Positions 1-8,657 of a stretch of DNA of 64,000 bases are shown here, piece after piece (the first letter of the stretch is position 1; every line of letters starts with the position of its first letter). This DNA comes from Bacteroidales bacterium. GTDB taxonomy: Bacteria > Bacteroidota > Bacteroidia > Bacteroidales > GCA-2748055. Under the pieces are notes generated by a model, which had not been told where the DNA came from, did not search any database, and saw nothing but the letters and a program-made list of their open reading frames with translations. The position numbers and the translations under genes were made by a program. The stretch lies in the NCBI GenBank assembly GCA_029210725.1, contig JARGFM010000013.1, positions 61,879 through 125,878 on the forward strand. The letters are read 5' to 3'.

Positions 1-41
1 TTAATTAACAAATGTTGAAAAATGCAATATCTTTATGTGAC

Positions 42-860
42 ATGATACTCTTTTCGCCGGCCAAGATCAACCTGGGATTACAGATCCTTGAACGCAGAGA
101 GGATGGTTTTCATACGCTCCGGTCGGTCATGTATCCCACTGATCTATGTGATATCATCGAAATCAATCAGCTACCGGAAGGCAATCCTCCGGTCTGCTTC
201 ACCCAATCCGGAATCCGGTTTGATGCCGATCTGGAGGATAACCTTTGTATAAGAGCCTGGAAACTTCTGGCAAGCGAGTGTTCACTTCCTCCGGTTTCCA
301 TCCACCTTCACAAACAAATACCGGTGGGTGCCGGACTGGGAGGAGGATCTTCCAATGCATCCACGATCCTGAAAGGGCTGCATCAAATAGCGGGCTCCAC
401 TCTCCCGGCTGAAAAGATGGCGCAACTGGCAGGCCAGCTTGGAAGTGATTGTCCTTTCTTTCTCCAGGACGAGCCCATGATGATGGAAGGCAGGGGTGAG
501 ATCCTTAGCCAGGTGAAAGTCTCCCTGGATGATTTCTACCTGGTCTTGCTGTTTCCGGAGATACATATTTCGAGTGCTGAAGCCTATAGCACGGTCTCCC
601 CTGCCATTCCGGAACAGCACCTCCGGCAACTGATCGAAAAACCAATTAATGAATGGAAAGAATCCATAGTCAATGACTTTGAGAAGAAAGCCTTTCGAAA
701 ATACCCCATCCTTGAAAAACTGAAACACTCCCTCTACAATTCGGGAGCTAGGTATGCATCCATGAGTGGAAGCGGTTCGGCCCTATACGGGATCTTCGAA
801 ACACTTCCCGACTTTCCCGGGCTGCTTAGACGCTTTATGATCTGGAAAGGGCCAGCCTAA
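42..860 (+). CDS. ispE: 4-diphosphocytidyl-2-C-methyl-D-erythritol kinase
   Basis: GHMP-family kinase that phosphorylates CDP-methylerythritol at its 2-hydroxyl in the cytoplasmic MEP isoprenoid pathway. The N-terminus SPAKINLGL, the glycine-rich ATP loop PVGAGLGGGSSNAS near residue 95 and the C-terminal MSGSGSALYG motif are all present and in the usual order. I chose ATG 42 (272 aa) because it puts the family's N-terminal lysine motif right after the start; an in-frame ATG at 12 would add ten residues. The gene converges with the biotin carrier gene and overlaps its end by 4 bp. Nothing looks damaged. Confidence 0.95.
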   Translation: MILFSPAKINLGLQILERREDGFHTLRSVMYPTDLCDIIEINQLPEGNPPVCFTQSGIRFDADLEDNLCIRAWKLLASECSLPPVSIHLHKQIPVGAGLGGGSSNASTILKGLHQIAGSTLPAEKMAQLAGQLGSDCPFFLQDEPMMMEGRGEILSQVKVSLDDFYLVLLFPEIHISSAEAYSTVSPAIPEQHLRQLIEKPINEWKESIVNDFEKKAFRKYPILEKLKHSLYNSGARYASMSGSGSALYGIFETLPDFPGLLRRFMIWKGPA

Positions 861-1207
861 TCCATCTCCACAAGCAGATGTGATTTGGGCACCATCTCCC
901 CGACAGTCACATGGACCCTGGTGATTGTTCCGGACAAAGGTGCCAGTACTTCATTTCTCATTTTCATGGCCTCCAGAATCAACAGAGGGGTACCAGCTGT
1001 GACTGTATCTCCCTCCTTCACCATGATCTTCTGGATCGTACCTGGAATAACCGCTTCGACCCTCTTCTCATCGGGCTTTTCCCAAAGCGGCCTGTTCTTG
1101 AACTTGTTGGTGAGCCTGGTTCTGTAAACGGCACTCCCTATCTCCAGTGATTCCAGTTTAGTGTCGCCCGACAGAGGCCTTTCTGCAGATTTCTCTTTCT
1201 TGCTCAT
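857..1207 (-). CDS. Biotin carboxyl carrier protein (biotin/lipoyl attachment domain)
   Basis: A 116-aa biotin carrier. The C-terminal half is a biotinyl domain with the attachment motif EAMKM, so Lys82 is the expected biotinylated residue. The N-terminal 45 residues are charged, with no Ala/Pro-rich hinge. It lies 9 bp downstream of the carboxyltransferase gene and is presumably cotranscribed with it. The pair should move CO2 between biotin and an acyl-CoA, as in propionyl-CoA carboxylase or methylmalonyl-CoA decarboxylase. Neither a biotin carboxylase nor the membrane subunits OadB/OadG are in the window, so the direction of the reaction cannot be settled here. Confidence 0.9.
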   Translation of the reverse strand: MSKKEKSAERPLSGDTKLESLEIGSAVYRTRLTNKFKNRPLWEKPDEKRVEAVIPGTIQKIMVKEGDTVTAGTPLLILEAMKMRNEVLAPLSGTITRVHVTVGEMVPKSHLLVEMD

Positions 1208-1216
1208 GAATAGTTT

Positions 1217-2761
1217 TTAAAATGGTGGTATCCCGTGCTTTTTCATTGGCATTCCGACACTTTTTTCTCCAGACACTTCCAGTGCATGCAACAATGATTT
1301 GCGGGTCTCCCAGGGTTCGATGACAGAATCAATATAGCCTTTGGCAGCAGCCACATAAGGATTGGCGAACTTCTCTTTATACTCCTGGACCTTCTGTGCC
1401 CGCATTTTCTCCGGATCCTCTGCGGTGGCTATTTCCTTCCTGAAAATGATATTAGCGGCTCCTTCCGGTCCCATGACAGCCACCTCGGCATCGGGCCATG
1501 CAAAGACAAAGTCGGCCCTCAGATGCCTGGAATTCATAGCAATATACCCTCCGCCATAGGCCTTGCGGAGGATCAACGTGATTTTAGGAACTGTTGCTTC
1601 ACTGTAAGCATACAATACCTTGGCTCCATGCCTGATTACTCCGGCGTGTTCCTGGTCTACTCCCGGCAAATATCCCGGCAGGTCAACCAGGGTAATAATG
1701 GGAATATTAAAGGCATCACAATACCGGATAAACCTACCGGCTTTATCAGAAGAATCCACATCGAGTACACCGGCCAGAACAAGCGGCTGGTTGGCTACAA
1801 ACCCTACGGTGCGCCCGCTCATGGTTCCGAAACCAATCACTATGTTGGCTGCCCAGTTCTCCTGGATTTCGAAAAAATCCGATCCGTCAGTTACCGCCCT
1901 GATCACGTTCCTGACATCGTAAGGTTGTCGTTTGTCTGTGGGTACAATCTCTGCCACATTAAACTCCTTACCGGGTTCCACCATCTCCTTCCTGGCAGGG
2001 ACATCCGTATTGGACCAGGGCAAATAACCGAGCAATGATTTAATCTGATCAAAACACTCATCCTCCGATTCTGCAAAAAAGTGTGCATTCCCCGTAATCT
2101 CACTGTGAACCCTGGCTCCTCCCAGCTCTTCCATGGAGATATCCTCTCCAAGCACCGTCTTGATTACCTCGGGACCGGTTATAAACATTTTGGAAATACT
2201 ATCCACAACAAAAACAAAGTCGGTGAGCGCAGGAGAATAGACAGCCCCTCCGGCACAGGGTCCAAGAATAACTGAAATCTGCGGAATCACGCCTGAAGCC
2301 AGGGTATTCCTGAAAAAGATCTCTCCGTATCCAGCCAGAGAGTTAACCCCCTCCTGAATTCTTGCTCCACCTGAATCGTTGATCCCTATCAGCGGCATGC
2401 GCATCTTCAGGGAGTGGTCCATGATCTTGGTAATTTTACGGGCGTGCATAAACCCCAGAGATCCACCGGCTACCGTGAAATCCTGCGCATAGATACAAAC
2501 AGGCCTTCCGCCTATGGTCCCGGTCCCTGTAATAACCCCGTCACCATGAAGCTTCTTACGATCCATGCCAAAGTCTCTGGCTTCATGCTCAACAAACATA
2601 TCATACTCATTAAAGGATCCTTCGTCCAGAAGCTTAATGATCCGCTCCCTGGCGGTTAACTTCCCCATGGCGACCTGCTTTTGAATAGCCTGTTCACCAC
2701 CTCCCCGCTGCACCTCTTCCCGGCGCTTCTTAAGTTCTTGAACTTTTTTGTTAGAGGACAT
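1217..2761 (-). CDS. Acyl-CoA carboxyltransferase subunit (PccB/MmdA family)
   Basis: A 514-aa carboxyltransferase of the crotonase superfamily, the usual length for propionyl-CoA carboxylase beta or methylmalonyl-CoA decarboxylase alpha. The first half has the acyl-CoA oxyanion segment GPCAGGAVYSPAL. The second half has the biotin-side segment KAYGGGYIAMNSRHL followed by AVMGPEGAANIIF. The first gene of a two-gene minus-strand unit with the biotin carrier. The enzyme would link propionyl-CoA and methylmalonyl-CoA, which fits propionate or succinate metabolism in anaerobic Bacteroidota. Family certain; carboxylase versus decarboxylase is open. Confidence 0.93.
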   Translation of the reverse strand: MSSNKKVQELKKRREEVQRGGGEQAIQKQVAMGKLTARERIIKLLDEGSFNEYDMFVEHEARDFGMDRKKLHGDGVITGTGTIGGRPVCIYAQDFTVAGGSLGFMHARKITKIMDHSLKMRMPLIGINDSGGARIQEGVNSLAGYGEIFFRNTLASGVIPQISVILGPCAGGAVYSPALTDFVFVVDSISKMFITGPEVIKTVLGEDISMEELGGARVHSEITGNAHFFAESEDECFDQIKSLLGYLPWSNTDVPARKEMVEPGKEFNVAEIVPTDKRQPYDVRNVIRAVTDGSDFFEIQENWAANIVIGFGTMSGRTVGFVANQPLVLAGVLDVDSSDKAGRFIRYCDAFNIPIITLVDLPGYLPGVDQEHAGVIRHGAKVLYAYSEATVPKITLILRKAYGGGYIAMNSRHLRADFVFAWPDAEVAVMGPEGAANIIFRKEIATAEDPEKMRAQKVQEYKEKFANPYVAAAKGYIDSVIEPWETRKSLLHALEVSGEKSVGMPMKKHGIPPF

Positions 2762-2854
2762 TCTTATTGATTTTAGTTAGTGGTACAATCTTACGAAAAA
2801 AAAAATGGTCAAAAAGCTGTTTCAAAATACATTCCCGCACCCTGCCAAAACGCT

Positions 2855-3988
2855 CTATCTGGGTGCCATGCGCATCAGGAAAAGGGCAATGACCGAATAA
2901 AAAATATTGGGGAGCCAGACGGCCAGCATCACCGGTAACATTCCGCCAATGGCAAACTGTTTTGAAAACTGGGTGAAAAGAATATAGGTAAAACAGAATA
3001 CCACCCCGATGGCTATCTGAAGCCCGATCCCACCCCTCAGTTTTCTGGAGGATACTGCCACCCCAATAAGGGTCAGGATAAATGTGGAAAACGGGAATGC
3101 GATGCGGTTTTGTCTCTCAATCTGATAGGAGGTCACATTGGTCTCGCCCTGCATTCGCTGTTTCTGGATAAATTCATCCAGCTCCTTCAGACTCATGGTC
3201 TCAACAATGGTCAGTCTCATTTTGAAATCATCCGGATGCATGGCCAGGGTGGTGTCGATCTGCTTACCCTCCTCTATGGTTTCATGAAGGCCGTCGATGG
3301 TGCGGATATAATACCTCCTTGCCCGCCACTTGTTCACGGCGGTATCCCACCGGATCTGGTCAGCCACCATCTTGGAGACCAGTTCCCCGTTTTCAAACTT
3401 TTCAATGGTAAACTGGTAGCCCACTTTGGACACATTGCTGTAGCTATGCAGGTAAACGTAAACTCCCGGTTCTATCTGCCTGTGAAAATCCTTGGTTTTA
3501 AAACTGATGGGGCGCTTTCTCACATACTGCTCTTCAAACTCCAGCTTTACCTTATTGGCAACGGGAATCACCTGATCGCTGAGGTAGAAGGAGACAGAGG
3601 CAATCAGGGTCGCCGAGATGAAATAAGGAAGCAGAAACCTCCGGAAACTCATGCCGCTGTTCAGGATGGCTATAATTTCAGTGTTGTATGCCATCCTGCT
3701 GGTGAAATAAATGACAGCCAGAAAGGCAAACAGTGAACTAAAAAGCACTGCAAAATAGGGCACAAAATTCAGATAATAGTCAAACAGAATCACCTTCAGT
3801 TTAGCCCCGCTTTCCAGAAAATCATCGATTTTTTCACTGAGATCAAAGATCACTACAATAGAAAGGATCAGAAAGATGGAGAGCAGGAAAGTGCTCAAAA
3901 ACTTCCGGATCACATAAAAGTCCAGGATCTTCAGCCTAAAAAACCTTACAATCTTGTACTTAAAGCTGGTATCATTTTTTCTTTCCAT
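2855..3988 (-). CDS. LptF/LptG-family lipopolysaccharide export permease
   Basis: A 377-aa inner-membrane protein of the YjgP/YjgQ family. It has about three transmembrane helices at the N-terminus (residues ~25-130), a periplasmic beta-rich domain (~130-280), and three helices at the C-terminus. The family forms the transmembrane part of the LptBFG ABC exporter that extracts LPS from the inner membrane. The start overlaps the end of tgt by 43 bp on the same strand, so translation is probably coupled. Whether this is LptF or LptG cannot be decided from one copy. Confidence 0.88.
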   Translation of the reverse strand: MERKNDTSFKYKIVRFFRLKILDFYVIRKFLSTFLLSIFLILSIVVIFDLSEKIDDFLESGAKLKVILFDYYLNFVPYFAVLFSSLFAFLAVIYFTSRMAYNTEIIAILNSGMSFRRFLLPYFISATLIASVSFYLSDQVIPVANKVKLEFEEQYVRKRPISFKTKDFHRQIEPGVYVYLHSYSNVSKVGYQFTIEKFENGELVSKMVADQIRWDTAVNKWRARRYYIRTIDGLHETIEEGKQIDTTLAMHPDDFKMRLTIVETMSLKELDEFIQKQRMQGETNVTSYQIERQNRIAFPFSTFILTLIGVAVSSRKLRGGIGLQIAIGVVFCFTYILFTQFSKQFAIGGMLPVMLAVWLPNIFYSVIALFLMRMAPR

Positions 3989-5076
3989 GCAGTGAACGTA
4001 CCCTGTTTAATTTCTTCAAATGCCACCCTGACCAGCCAGAGATAGAAGGCCAGATTGTGCAGACTTGCGATCTGTGCCCCGAGCATCTCACCCGCTATGA
4101 TTAAATGACGCAGATATGCCCTGGAATATTGCATATCCACATAACTACTGCCAGAGGGATCGATGGGTGAATAATCGTCCATCCATTTCCGGTTCTTGAT
4201 ATTGATGATCCCTTCCGAGGTAAACAACATGCCGTTTCGCCCATTCCGGGTAGGCATTACACAATCGAACATATCCACCCCCATGGAAATGGCCTCCAGG
4301 ATATTAGCCGGAGTCCCCACTCCCATCAGATAGCGTGGCTTATCTTCAGGCAATACCTCATTGACCACTTCGAGCATCGAATACATTTCTTCTGCCGGCT
4401 CACCAACCGACAGTCCTCCAATGGCATTTCCCTCCGCCCCTATCTCCGCTATATACTCGGCAGACTGCCTTCTCAGCTCCTTATAAACACTTCCCTGAAC
4501 AATGGGAAAGAATGCCTGGGCATGACCATAAAGTGGCTGGGTTTCACGAAAGCGATTAACTCCGCGGTCGAGCCACTGATGTGTCAGCATCAATGAATCC
4601 CTGGCATATTTCAGATCGCAGGGCCAGGGGGTGCATTCATCCAGAGCCATTATGATATCAGCACCTATGATCCGCTGTGTATCGACCACATTTTCCGGCG
4701 TAAAAAAATGCAAGGACCCATCAATGTGCGAACTGAACCGGGCTCCTTCAGCAGTCAGTTTACGATTGGCCGCCAGCGAAAACACCTGATAACCTCCACT
4801 ATCGGTAAGAAGGGAACGGTTCCAGTTCATAAAGCCGTGCAAACCTCCTGCTCCCTTTAATACATCCAGGCCCGGACGAAGGAAAAGGTGGTAGGTATTC
4901 CCCAGAATAATGGATGCCCTGGTATCGTTTTGCAGTTCGCTCTGATGCACTCCTTTAACACTGCCGACAGTACCCACAGGCATAAATACGGGGGTCTGGA
5001 TCTCGGAATGGTCTGTAACAAGAGTGCCGGCTCTTGCCTTACTCGCTTTGTCCCGGTGTAAAATTTTAAATTCCAT
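3946..5076 (-). CDS. tgt: Queuine/preQ1 tRNA-ribosyltransferase
   Basis: TIM-barrel enzyme that exchanges guanine 34 of GUN-anticodon tRNAs for preQ1 on the way to queuosine. The start at 5076 (376 aa, MEFKILHRDK) matches the family N-terminus; the open frame runs further upstream but has no family similarity. Seen: DSGGYQVFSL (substrate loop and catalytic Asp), GGLSVGEP, and MPTRNGRNG. Odd: in the zinc site before SRAYLRHL the usual CxCYxC cysteines are replaced (GSSYVD), while the distal His in SLHNLAFY remains. I believe this also occurs in other Bacteroidota Tgt proteins, so it need not mean loss of function. Confidence 0.93.
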   Translation of the reverse strand: MEFKILHRDKASKARAGTLVTDHSEIQTPVFMPVGTVGSVKGVHQSELQNDTRASIILGNTYHLFLRPGLDVLKGAGGLHGFMNWNRSLLTDSGGYQVFSLAANRKLTAEGARFSSHIDGSLHFFTPENVVDTQRIIGADIIMALDECTPWPCDLKYARDSLMLTHQWLDRGVNRFRETQPLYGHAQAFFPIVQGSVYKELRRQSAEYIAEIGAEGNAIGGLSVGEPAEEMYSMLEVVNEVLPEDKPRYLMGVGTPANILEAISMGVDMFDCVMPTRNGRNGMLFTSEGIINIKNRKWMDDYSPIDPSGSSYVDMQYSRAYLRHLIIAGEMLGAQIASLHNLAFYLWLVRVAFEEIKQGTFTAWKEKMIPALSTRL

Positions 5077-5162
5077 GAAAATCCTGAAGAACAGCCAAAG
5101 ATAAGCAATTGTTGAAAACCTGCTTTTTCTTTTCCCCAATTGCCAGCTAAATTTACACTTTG

Positions 5163-6305
5163 ATGTACCTGAAAGAAATGATTGCCGGAACACTCCCGCA
5201 CCAATGGTTTGTACTTGCCTTTTTCCTGCTTGCATTCCTGATTCAAATGGGGATTTATCTTTTTGTCTTTTTGAGATTACCGCTCTTTAAACAAAAAAAG
5301 AAGAGCTCTGCTGAGCCAGGAATCACTGTCATCGTTTCTGCAAAAAATGAAGAGAAGAACCTGGAGAAGTTTCTTCCGCGGATCCTGCAACAGGATTATC
5401 CTGAATTTGAAGTAGTGGTGGTCAACGACAGTTCCACAGACAATAGCGAGCAGGTACTTATTCGGCTGGCAGCACAGTTCAGGCAACTCCGTTACACCAC
5501 CATCCCGGCCAACGATAAAGCTATGAGGGGAAAAAAACTGGCCCTTACCATCGGACTCAAGTCGGCCAGGTACGATCTGGTTCTGCTCACCGACGCAGAT
5601 TGTTACCCGGTGAGTGATCAGTGGCTAAAAAGTATGGGGAAACACTTCACAGCAAAGAAAAAGATTGTACTCGGATACGGAGGCTACGAGCCTAAAAAGG
5701 GGCTCCTGAATCTGCTTATCCGTTACGAAACTACCTTTACAGCCATTTCGTATCTCTCTTATGCCATAAAAGGGGAACCCTACATGGGGGTGGGACGGAA
5801 TCTGGCCTACCATAAGGCACTTTTTTTTGATAATAAAGGATTTGCAGGACATTACCATCTGCTATCGGGAGATGACGATTTGTTTGTCAATGAGAATGCC
5901 ACAAAAACAAACTGCGCCGTAGAGTTTTCGCCCGAGAGCCATACACGTTCCCTGCCGGAAACAACATTCAGAGCCTGGATCCAGCAGAAAAAAAGACATT
6001 TATCGGCTGGAAGCCACTACCGGAGAGGATCCAGAATCAGACTTGCCAGCGAATGGATCAGCCGGATCGTTCTGTATATCACGGGGATATGGATCTGCAC
6101 TTCCTATATCTGGGCCCTGCCTGCCGGCATTCTTCTGGGAGTGGCTATCATGACCCACCTGATCGTGTTCAAATTGGGAATGCGTCGGTTGGATGAGAAA
6201 TATTTATTATTACCTTCACTGCTGTTTAATCCAATTTTTCCAATTTTTCTTGGTATGATCTGGTTCAGTAGCCGTTTTGACAAAAAGTACCAGACATGGA
6301 GATAA
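5163..6305 (+). CDS. Membrane glycosyltransferase, family 2
   Basis: A 380-aa GT-A-fold glycosyltransferase. One transmembrane helix (~15-35) precedes the catalytic domain with ITVIVSAKNEEKN, VVNDSSTDNS and the metal-binding TDADCYP; a later SGDDDLF segment supplies the acceptor-side acidic residues and QQKKRH resembles the QxxRW motif of processive enzymes. At least two more helices lie at the C-terminus. Donor and acceptor are unknown; surface polysaccharide or glycolipid synthesis is likely. A TTG at 5160 also reads in frame, but ATG 5163 is preferred. The next gene starts within its last codons. Confidence 0.85.
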   Translation: MYLKEMIAGTLPHQWFVLAFFLLAFLIQMGIYLFVFLRLPLFKQKKKSSAEPGITVIVSAKNEEKNLEKFLPRILQQDYPEFEVVVVNDSSTDNSEQVLIRLAAQFRQLRYTTIPANDKAMRGKKLALTIGLKSARYDLVLLTDADCYPVSDQWLKSMGKHFTAKKKIVLGYGGYEPKKGLLNLLIRYETTFTAISYLSYAIKGEPYMGVGRNLAYHKALFFDNKGFAGHYHLLSGDDDLFVNENATKTNCAVEFSPESHTRSLPETTFRAWIQQKKRHLSAGSHYRRGSRIRLASEWISRIVLYITGIWICTSYIWALPAGILLGVAIMTHLIVFKLGMRRLDEKYLLLPSLLFNPIFPIFLGMIWFSSRFDKKYQTWR

Positions 6306-6901
6306 ATACCAATCTGTCCCTTAAAGCACAACAAGACATCCAGCTGGTAGAAAAAGCCAGGAAAGGTGACCAGCTGGCCTATGCTGAACTGCTCGGAAGA
6401 TACCGCGATGCCATCTATTTTATGCTGCTAAAGATGGTGAACAGCCCGGTGGATGCCGAAGATCTTACTATTGAAGCATTTGGAAAAGCCTTTAAGAACC
6501 TCGAGCAATACACCCCTAATTTTGCTTTTTCAACCTGGTTGTTTAAGATCGCCACCAATAACTGCATTGATTTCATACGGAAAAAAAGGGCCTGTCATGT
6601 TTCTCTGGACCAGACCATAGACGGCGAGGATTCTCTTTCCCCATCCACGCTGATCCAGTCTGACGATCCGGACCCGGAATCCTATATGATCAACAAACAG
6701 AAAATCAAGCATATGCGTAAGATTGTTTCGCGGCTGAAGCCTCGTTACAGACAGTTGGTCGAATTGCGCTACTTTAAGGAGTACTCCTATGATGAGATCG
6801 CCGTAGAACTTGATATACCCATAGGGACTGTAAAAGCACAACTATTCAGGGCCAGGGAGCTGCTTCTGAACATCCTGAACCGTTCGCAGGAGAAACCCTG
6901 A
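6296..6901 (+). CDS. RNA polymerase sigma factor, sigma-70 family (ECF type)
   Basis: A 201-aa sigma factor with region 2 (residues ~15-100, including DAEDLTIEAFGKAFKNL and the -10-binding STWLFKIATNNCID) and region 4 (~140-195, with the helix-turn-helix YDEIAVELDIPIGTVKAQLFRAREL). There is no region 3, as in ECF factors. The start overlaps the glycosyltransferase gene by 10 bp. No anti-sigma gene is adjacent, since rsmG follows after 16 bp, so it may be one of the constitutive Bacteroidota ECF-like factors rather than an envelope-stress factor. Confidence 0.9.
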   Translation: MEINTNLSLKAQQDIQLVEKARKGDQLAYAELLGRYRDAIYFMLLKMVNSPVDAEDLTIEAFGKAFKNLEQYTPNFAFSTWLFKIATNNCIDFIRKKRACHVSLDQTIDGEDSLSPSTLIQSDDPDPESYMINKQKIKHMRKIVSRLKPRYRQLVELRYFKEYSYDEIAVELDIPIGTVKAQLFRARELLLNILNRSQEKP

Positions 6902-6917
6902 CCTACCAGAGATATCC

Positions 6918-7538
6918 ATGGAACTGATCAGAAAATACTTTCCTGATCTTAGTGCTCAGCAGATCAATCAGTTCGATAAGCTGATAAAGATTGTCCCCCG
7001 GCTGAATCAAAAGGTAAATGTGATCTCCAGGAAGGATATCGGCCACCTGGAAGAGAGGCACATTCTGCATTCACTCTCCATTGCCCTGAAGTTCCCTTTT
7101 GACTCCCGCACCAGAGTTGTTGATGTGGGTACCGGCGGAGGCTTTCCGGGCATCCCCCTGGCCATCATGTTCCCCCGTACCTCTTTTACCCTGGTAGACT
7201 CCATCGCTAAGAAAATGGACTTAGTCCGTGAGATTGCCGGCTACCTGGATCTGAAAAATGTTACTCCCTTGAACGGAAGAATGGAGCAGATGAGCCTGAG
7301 GACCGACTTTGTGGTATCCCGGGCAGTGACCACTCTCCCTCAACTGCATCAGTGGACACAAAAAATCATCAGGCCCGGGAACACCCATGTTATGCCCAAC
7401 GGATTGATTTCATTGAAAGGAGGAGATCTGGAGAAGGAACTGGCACCCTTCGGGAACCGTGTCGAACTCTTTCCCCTGGCAGGCTGGTTTGAAGAGTCTT
7501 TTTTTTATTCAAAAATGATTGTATATCTAAAAAAATGA
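6918..7538 (+). CDS. rsmG: 16S rRNA (guanine527-N7)-methyltransferase
   Basis: SAM-dependent methyltransferase that modifies G527 of 16S rRNA. The 206-aa length and the SAM-binding motif [15 protein letters not shown] (residues ~73-87) are typical, as are the N-terminal NVISRKD and the VVSRAV segment. It is the last gene of the glycosyltransferase-sigma-rsmG run. The promoter of rpmH lies at and just after its 3' end. Confidence 0.95.
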   Translation: MELIRKYFPDLSAQQINQFDKLIKIVPRLNQKVNVISRKDIGHLEERHILHSLSIALKFPFDSRTRVVDVGTGGGFPGIPLAIMFPRTSFTLVDSIAKKMDLVREIAGYLDLKNVTPLNGRMEQMSLRTDFVVSRAVTTLPQLHQWTQKIIRPGNTHVMPNGLISLKGGDLEKELAPFGNRVELFPLAGWFEESFFYSKMIVYLKK

Positions 7539-7548
7539 CTTATTTTTG
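7519..7548 (+). promoter_or_regulatory. Bacteroidota-type promoter of rpmH
   Basis: TTG at 7519-7521 and TATTTTTG at 7541-7548, separated by 19 bp, match the Bacteroidota consensus TTG-N19..21-TAnnTTTG exactly. The expected start is about 7 bp downstream, giving a leader of roughly 15 nt before the rpmH ATG at 7570. Confidence 0.7.
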
Positions 7549-7569
7549 CACCCTCAAAACAGAGATCTT

Positions 7570-7728
7570 ATGAAGCGTACATTTCAGCCATCCAACAGGA
7601 AGAGAAAGAACAAGCATGGTTTCAGAGAGCGGATGTCTTCGTCCAGCGGACGTGGCGTGATTGCTGCAAGAAGAAAAAAAGGACGTAAAAAGCTGACCGT
7701 TTCTGACGAGCTCAAACATAAAGCATAA
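7570..7728 (+). CDS. rpmH: 50S ribosomal protein L34
   Basis: A 52-aa, strongly basic protein beginning [18 protein letters not shown], the invariant L34 N-terminus; it sits near the peptide exit side of the large subunit. An in-frame ATG at 7546 lies inside the promoter and is rejected as the start. The gene has its own promoter and a strong terminator, so it is a single-gene unit. The dnaA/rnpA neighbours often seen beside rpmH are not here. Confidence 0.97.
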   Translation: MKRTFQPSNRKRKNKHGFRERMSSSSGRGVIAARRKKGRKKLTVSDELKHKA

Positions 7729-7751
7729 GGAATTTATTTTAATTCTTACTG

Positions 7752-7785
7752 AATAACTGACCGCTTCCCGGTTGGTTATTTTTTT
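7752..7785 (+). terminator. Intrinsic terminator after rpmH
   Basis: AATAACTGACCG (7752-7763) pairs with CGGTTGGTTATT (7769-7780), with two G-U wobbles and a short loop, and runs into a T tract. It lies 24 bp after the rpmH stop. Confidence 0.8.
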
Positions 7786-7831
7786 GTCTTGTTTTTTACA
7801 ATAAACATTACCTTTGAGCAAAGCTCAAAAT

Positions 7832-8653
7832 ATGGATTTCCTCAGGTTTCTAATTACAAAAAAGTTCCTCCGGCATCTTGGACTGGCAGCGGCCATCACC
7901 CTGATCTTAATACTGGGAACACTCCTCTGGCTAAAAGTATATACGCACCACGGGAAGACAATCCTTGTCCCCGATATGACAGGCCTCACCATGGAGGAAG
8001 TGGATGATGTGACTTTCTCCAGACGATTGAGGTTCGAAGTGGTCGATTCGGTTTTTTCCATTGAAATGCCGCGTGGAACTGTGGTTAAACAAAATCCAGG
8101 TGCCAGTTCCAGGGTTAAGAAAAACCGAAAGATCTTCCTGACTATGAATGCGGTCAACCCGGAAATGGTCTCCATGCCCCAGCTAATCGGGCTCTCTTTC
8201 CGTCAGGCCAGACTTGCTCTGCAAAATGCAGGCTTGGTGCAGGGTACCATCGAATACAGACCCGATTTTGCAAAAAATAATGTGCTACAACAAATGCACG
8301 GCGGCTCCGTTATAAATGAAGGAACCGTAATCACTAAGGGAGCAGTCATTGATCTGGTCCTGGGCATGGGATTGAGCAATAAAACGACCAGGGTCCCCGA
8401 GTTGGTGGGACTGGGTCTGGAAGAGGCCGCCGGGATCATATCTGATTATTTTCTGAATCTGGGTGCTGTAACCTACGATGAAAGCGTGAAGGTGGCAGAG
8501 GACAGCGCTGCTGCATTTATCTGGAGGCAGTATCCTGATTTCGATGAGTTTAAACGATTAAATATGGGAATGGAGATGGATCTCTGGCTCACTCTGGACT
8601 CCACGCTCCTGTCTCAGTCCGATTCGACCCCGCCTGGTGATGATAGAGAATGA
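7832..8653 (+). CDS. Membrane-anchored PASTA-domain protein
   Basis: A 273-aa protein with one N-terminal transmembrane helix (residues ~18-38) followed by three PASTA domains starting near VPDMTGLTMEEV, MPQLIGLSFRQA and VPELVGLGLEEA. PASTA domains bind peptidoglycan fragments. No kinase or transpeptidase domain is attached, so this is a stand-alone periplasmic sensor or scaffold. A PASTA protein close to rluD and ddl suggests a link to cell-wall synthesis. Start: ATG 7832; a TTG at 7814 also reads in frame. A TACCTTTG box at 7809-7816 is a possible -7 element. Confidence 0.85.
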   Translation: MDFLRFLITKKFLRHLGLAAAITLILILGTLLWLKVYTHHGKTILVPDMTGLTMEEVDDVTFSRRLRFEVVDSVFSIEMPRGTVVKQNPGASSRVKKNRKIFLTMNAVNPEMVSMPQLIGLSFRQARLALQNAGLVQGTIEYRPDFAKNNVLQQMHGGSVINEGTVITKGAVIDLVLGMGLSNKTTRVPELVGLGLEEAAGIISDYFLNLGAVTYDESVKVAEDSAAAFIWRQYPDFDEFKRLNMGMEMDLWLTLDSTLLSQSDSTPPGDDRE

Positions 8654-8657
8654 CTGA

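Noticed and set aside
282..728. 148-aa open frame antisense to ispE
   Set aside because: Shadow of the ispE coding frame with no family likeness; ispE has all its motifs on the other strand.
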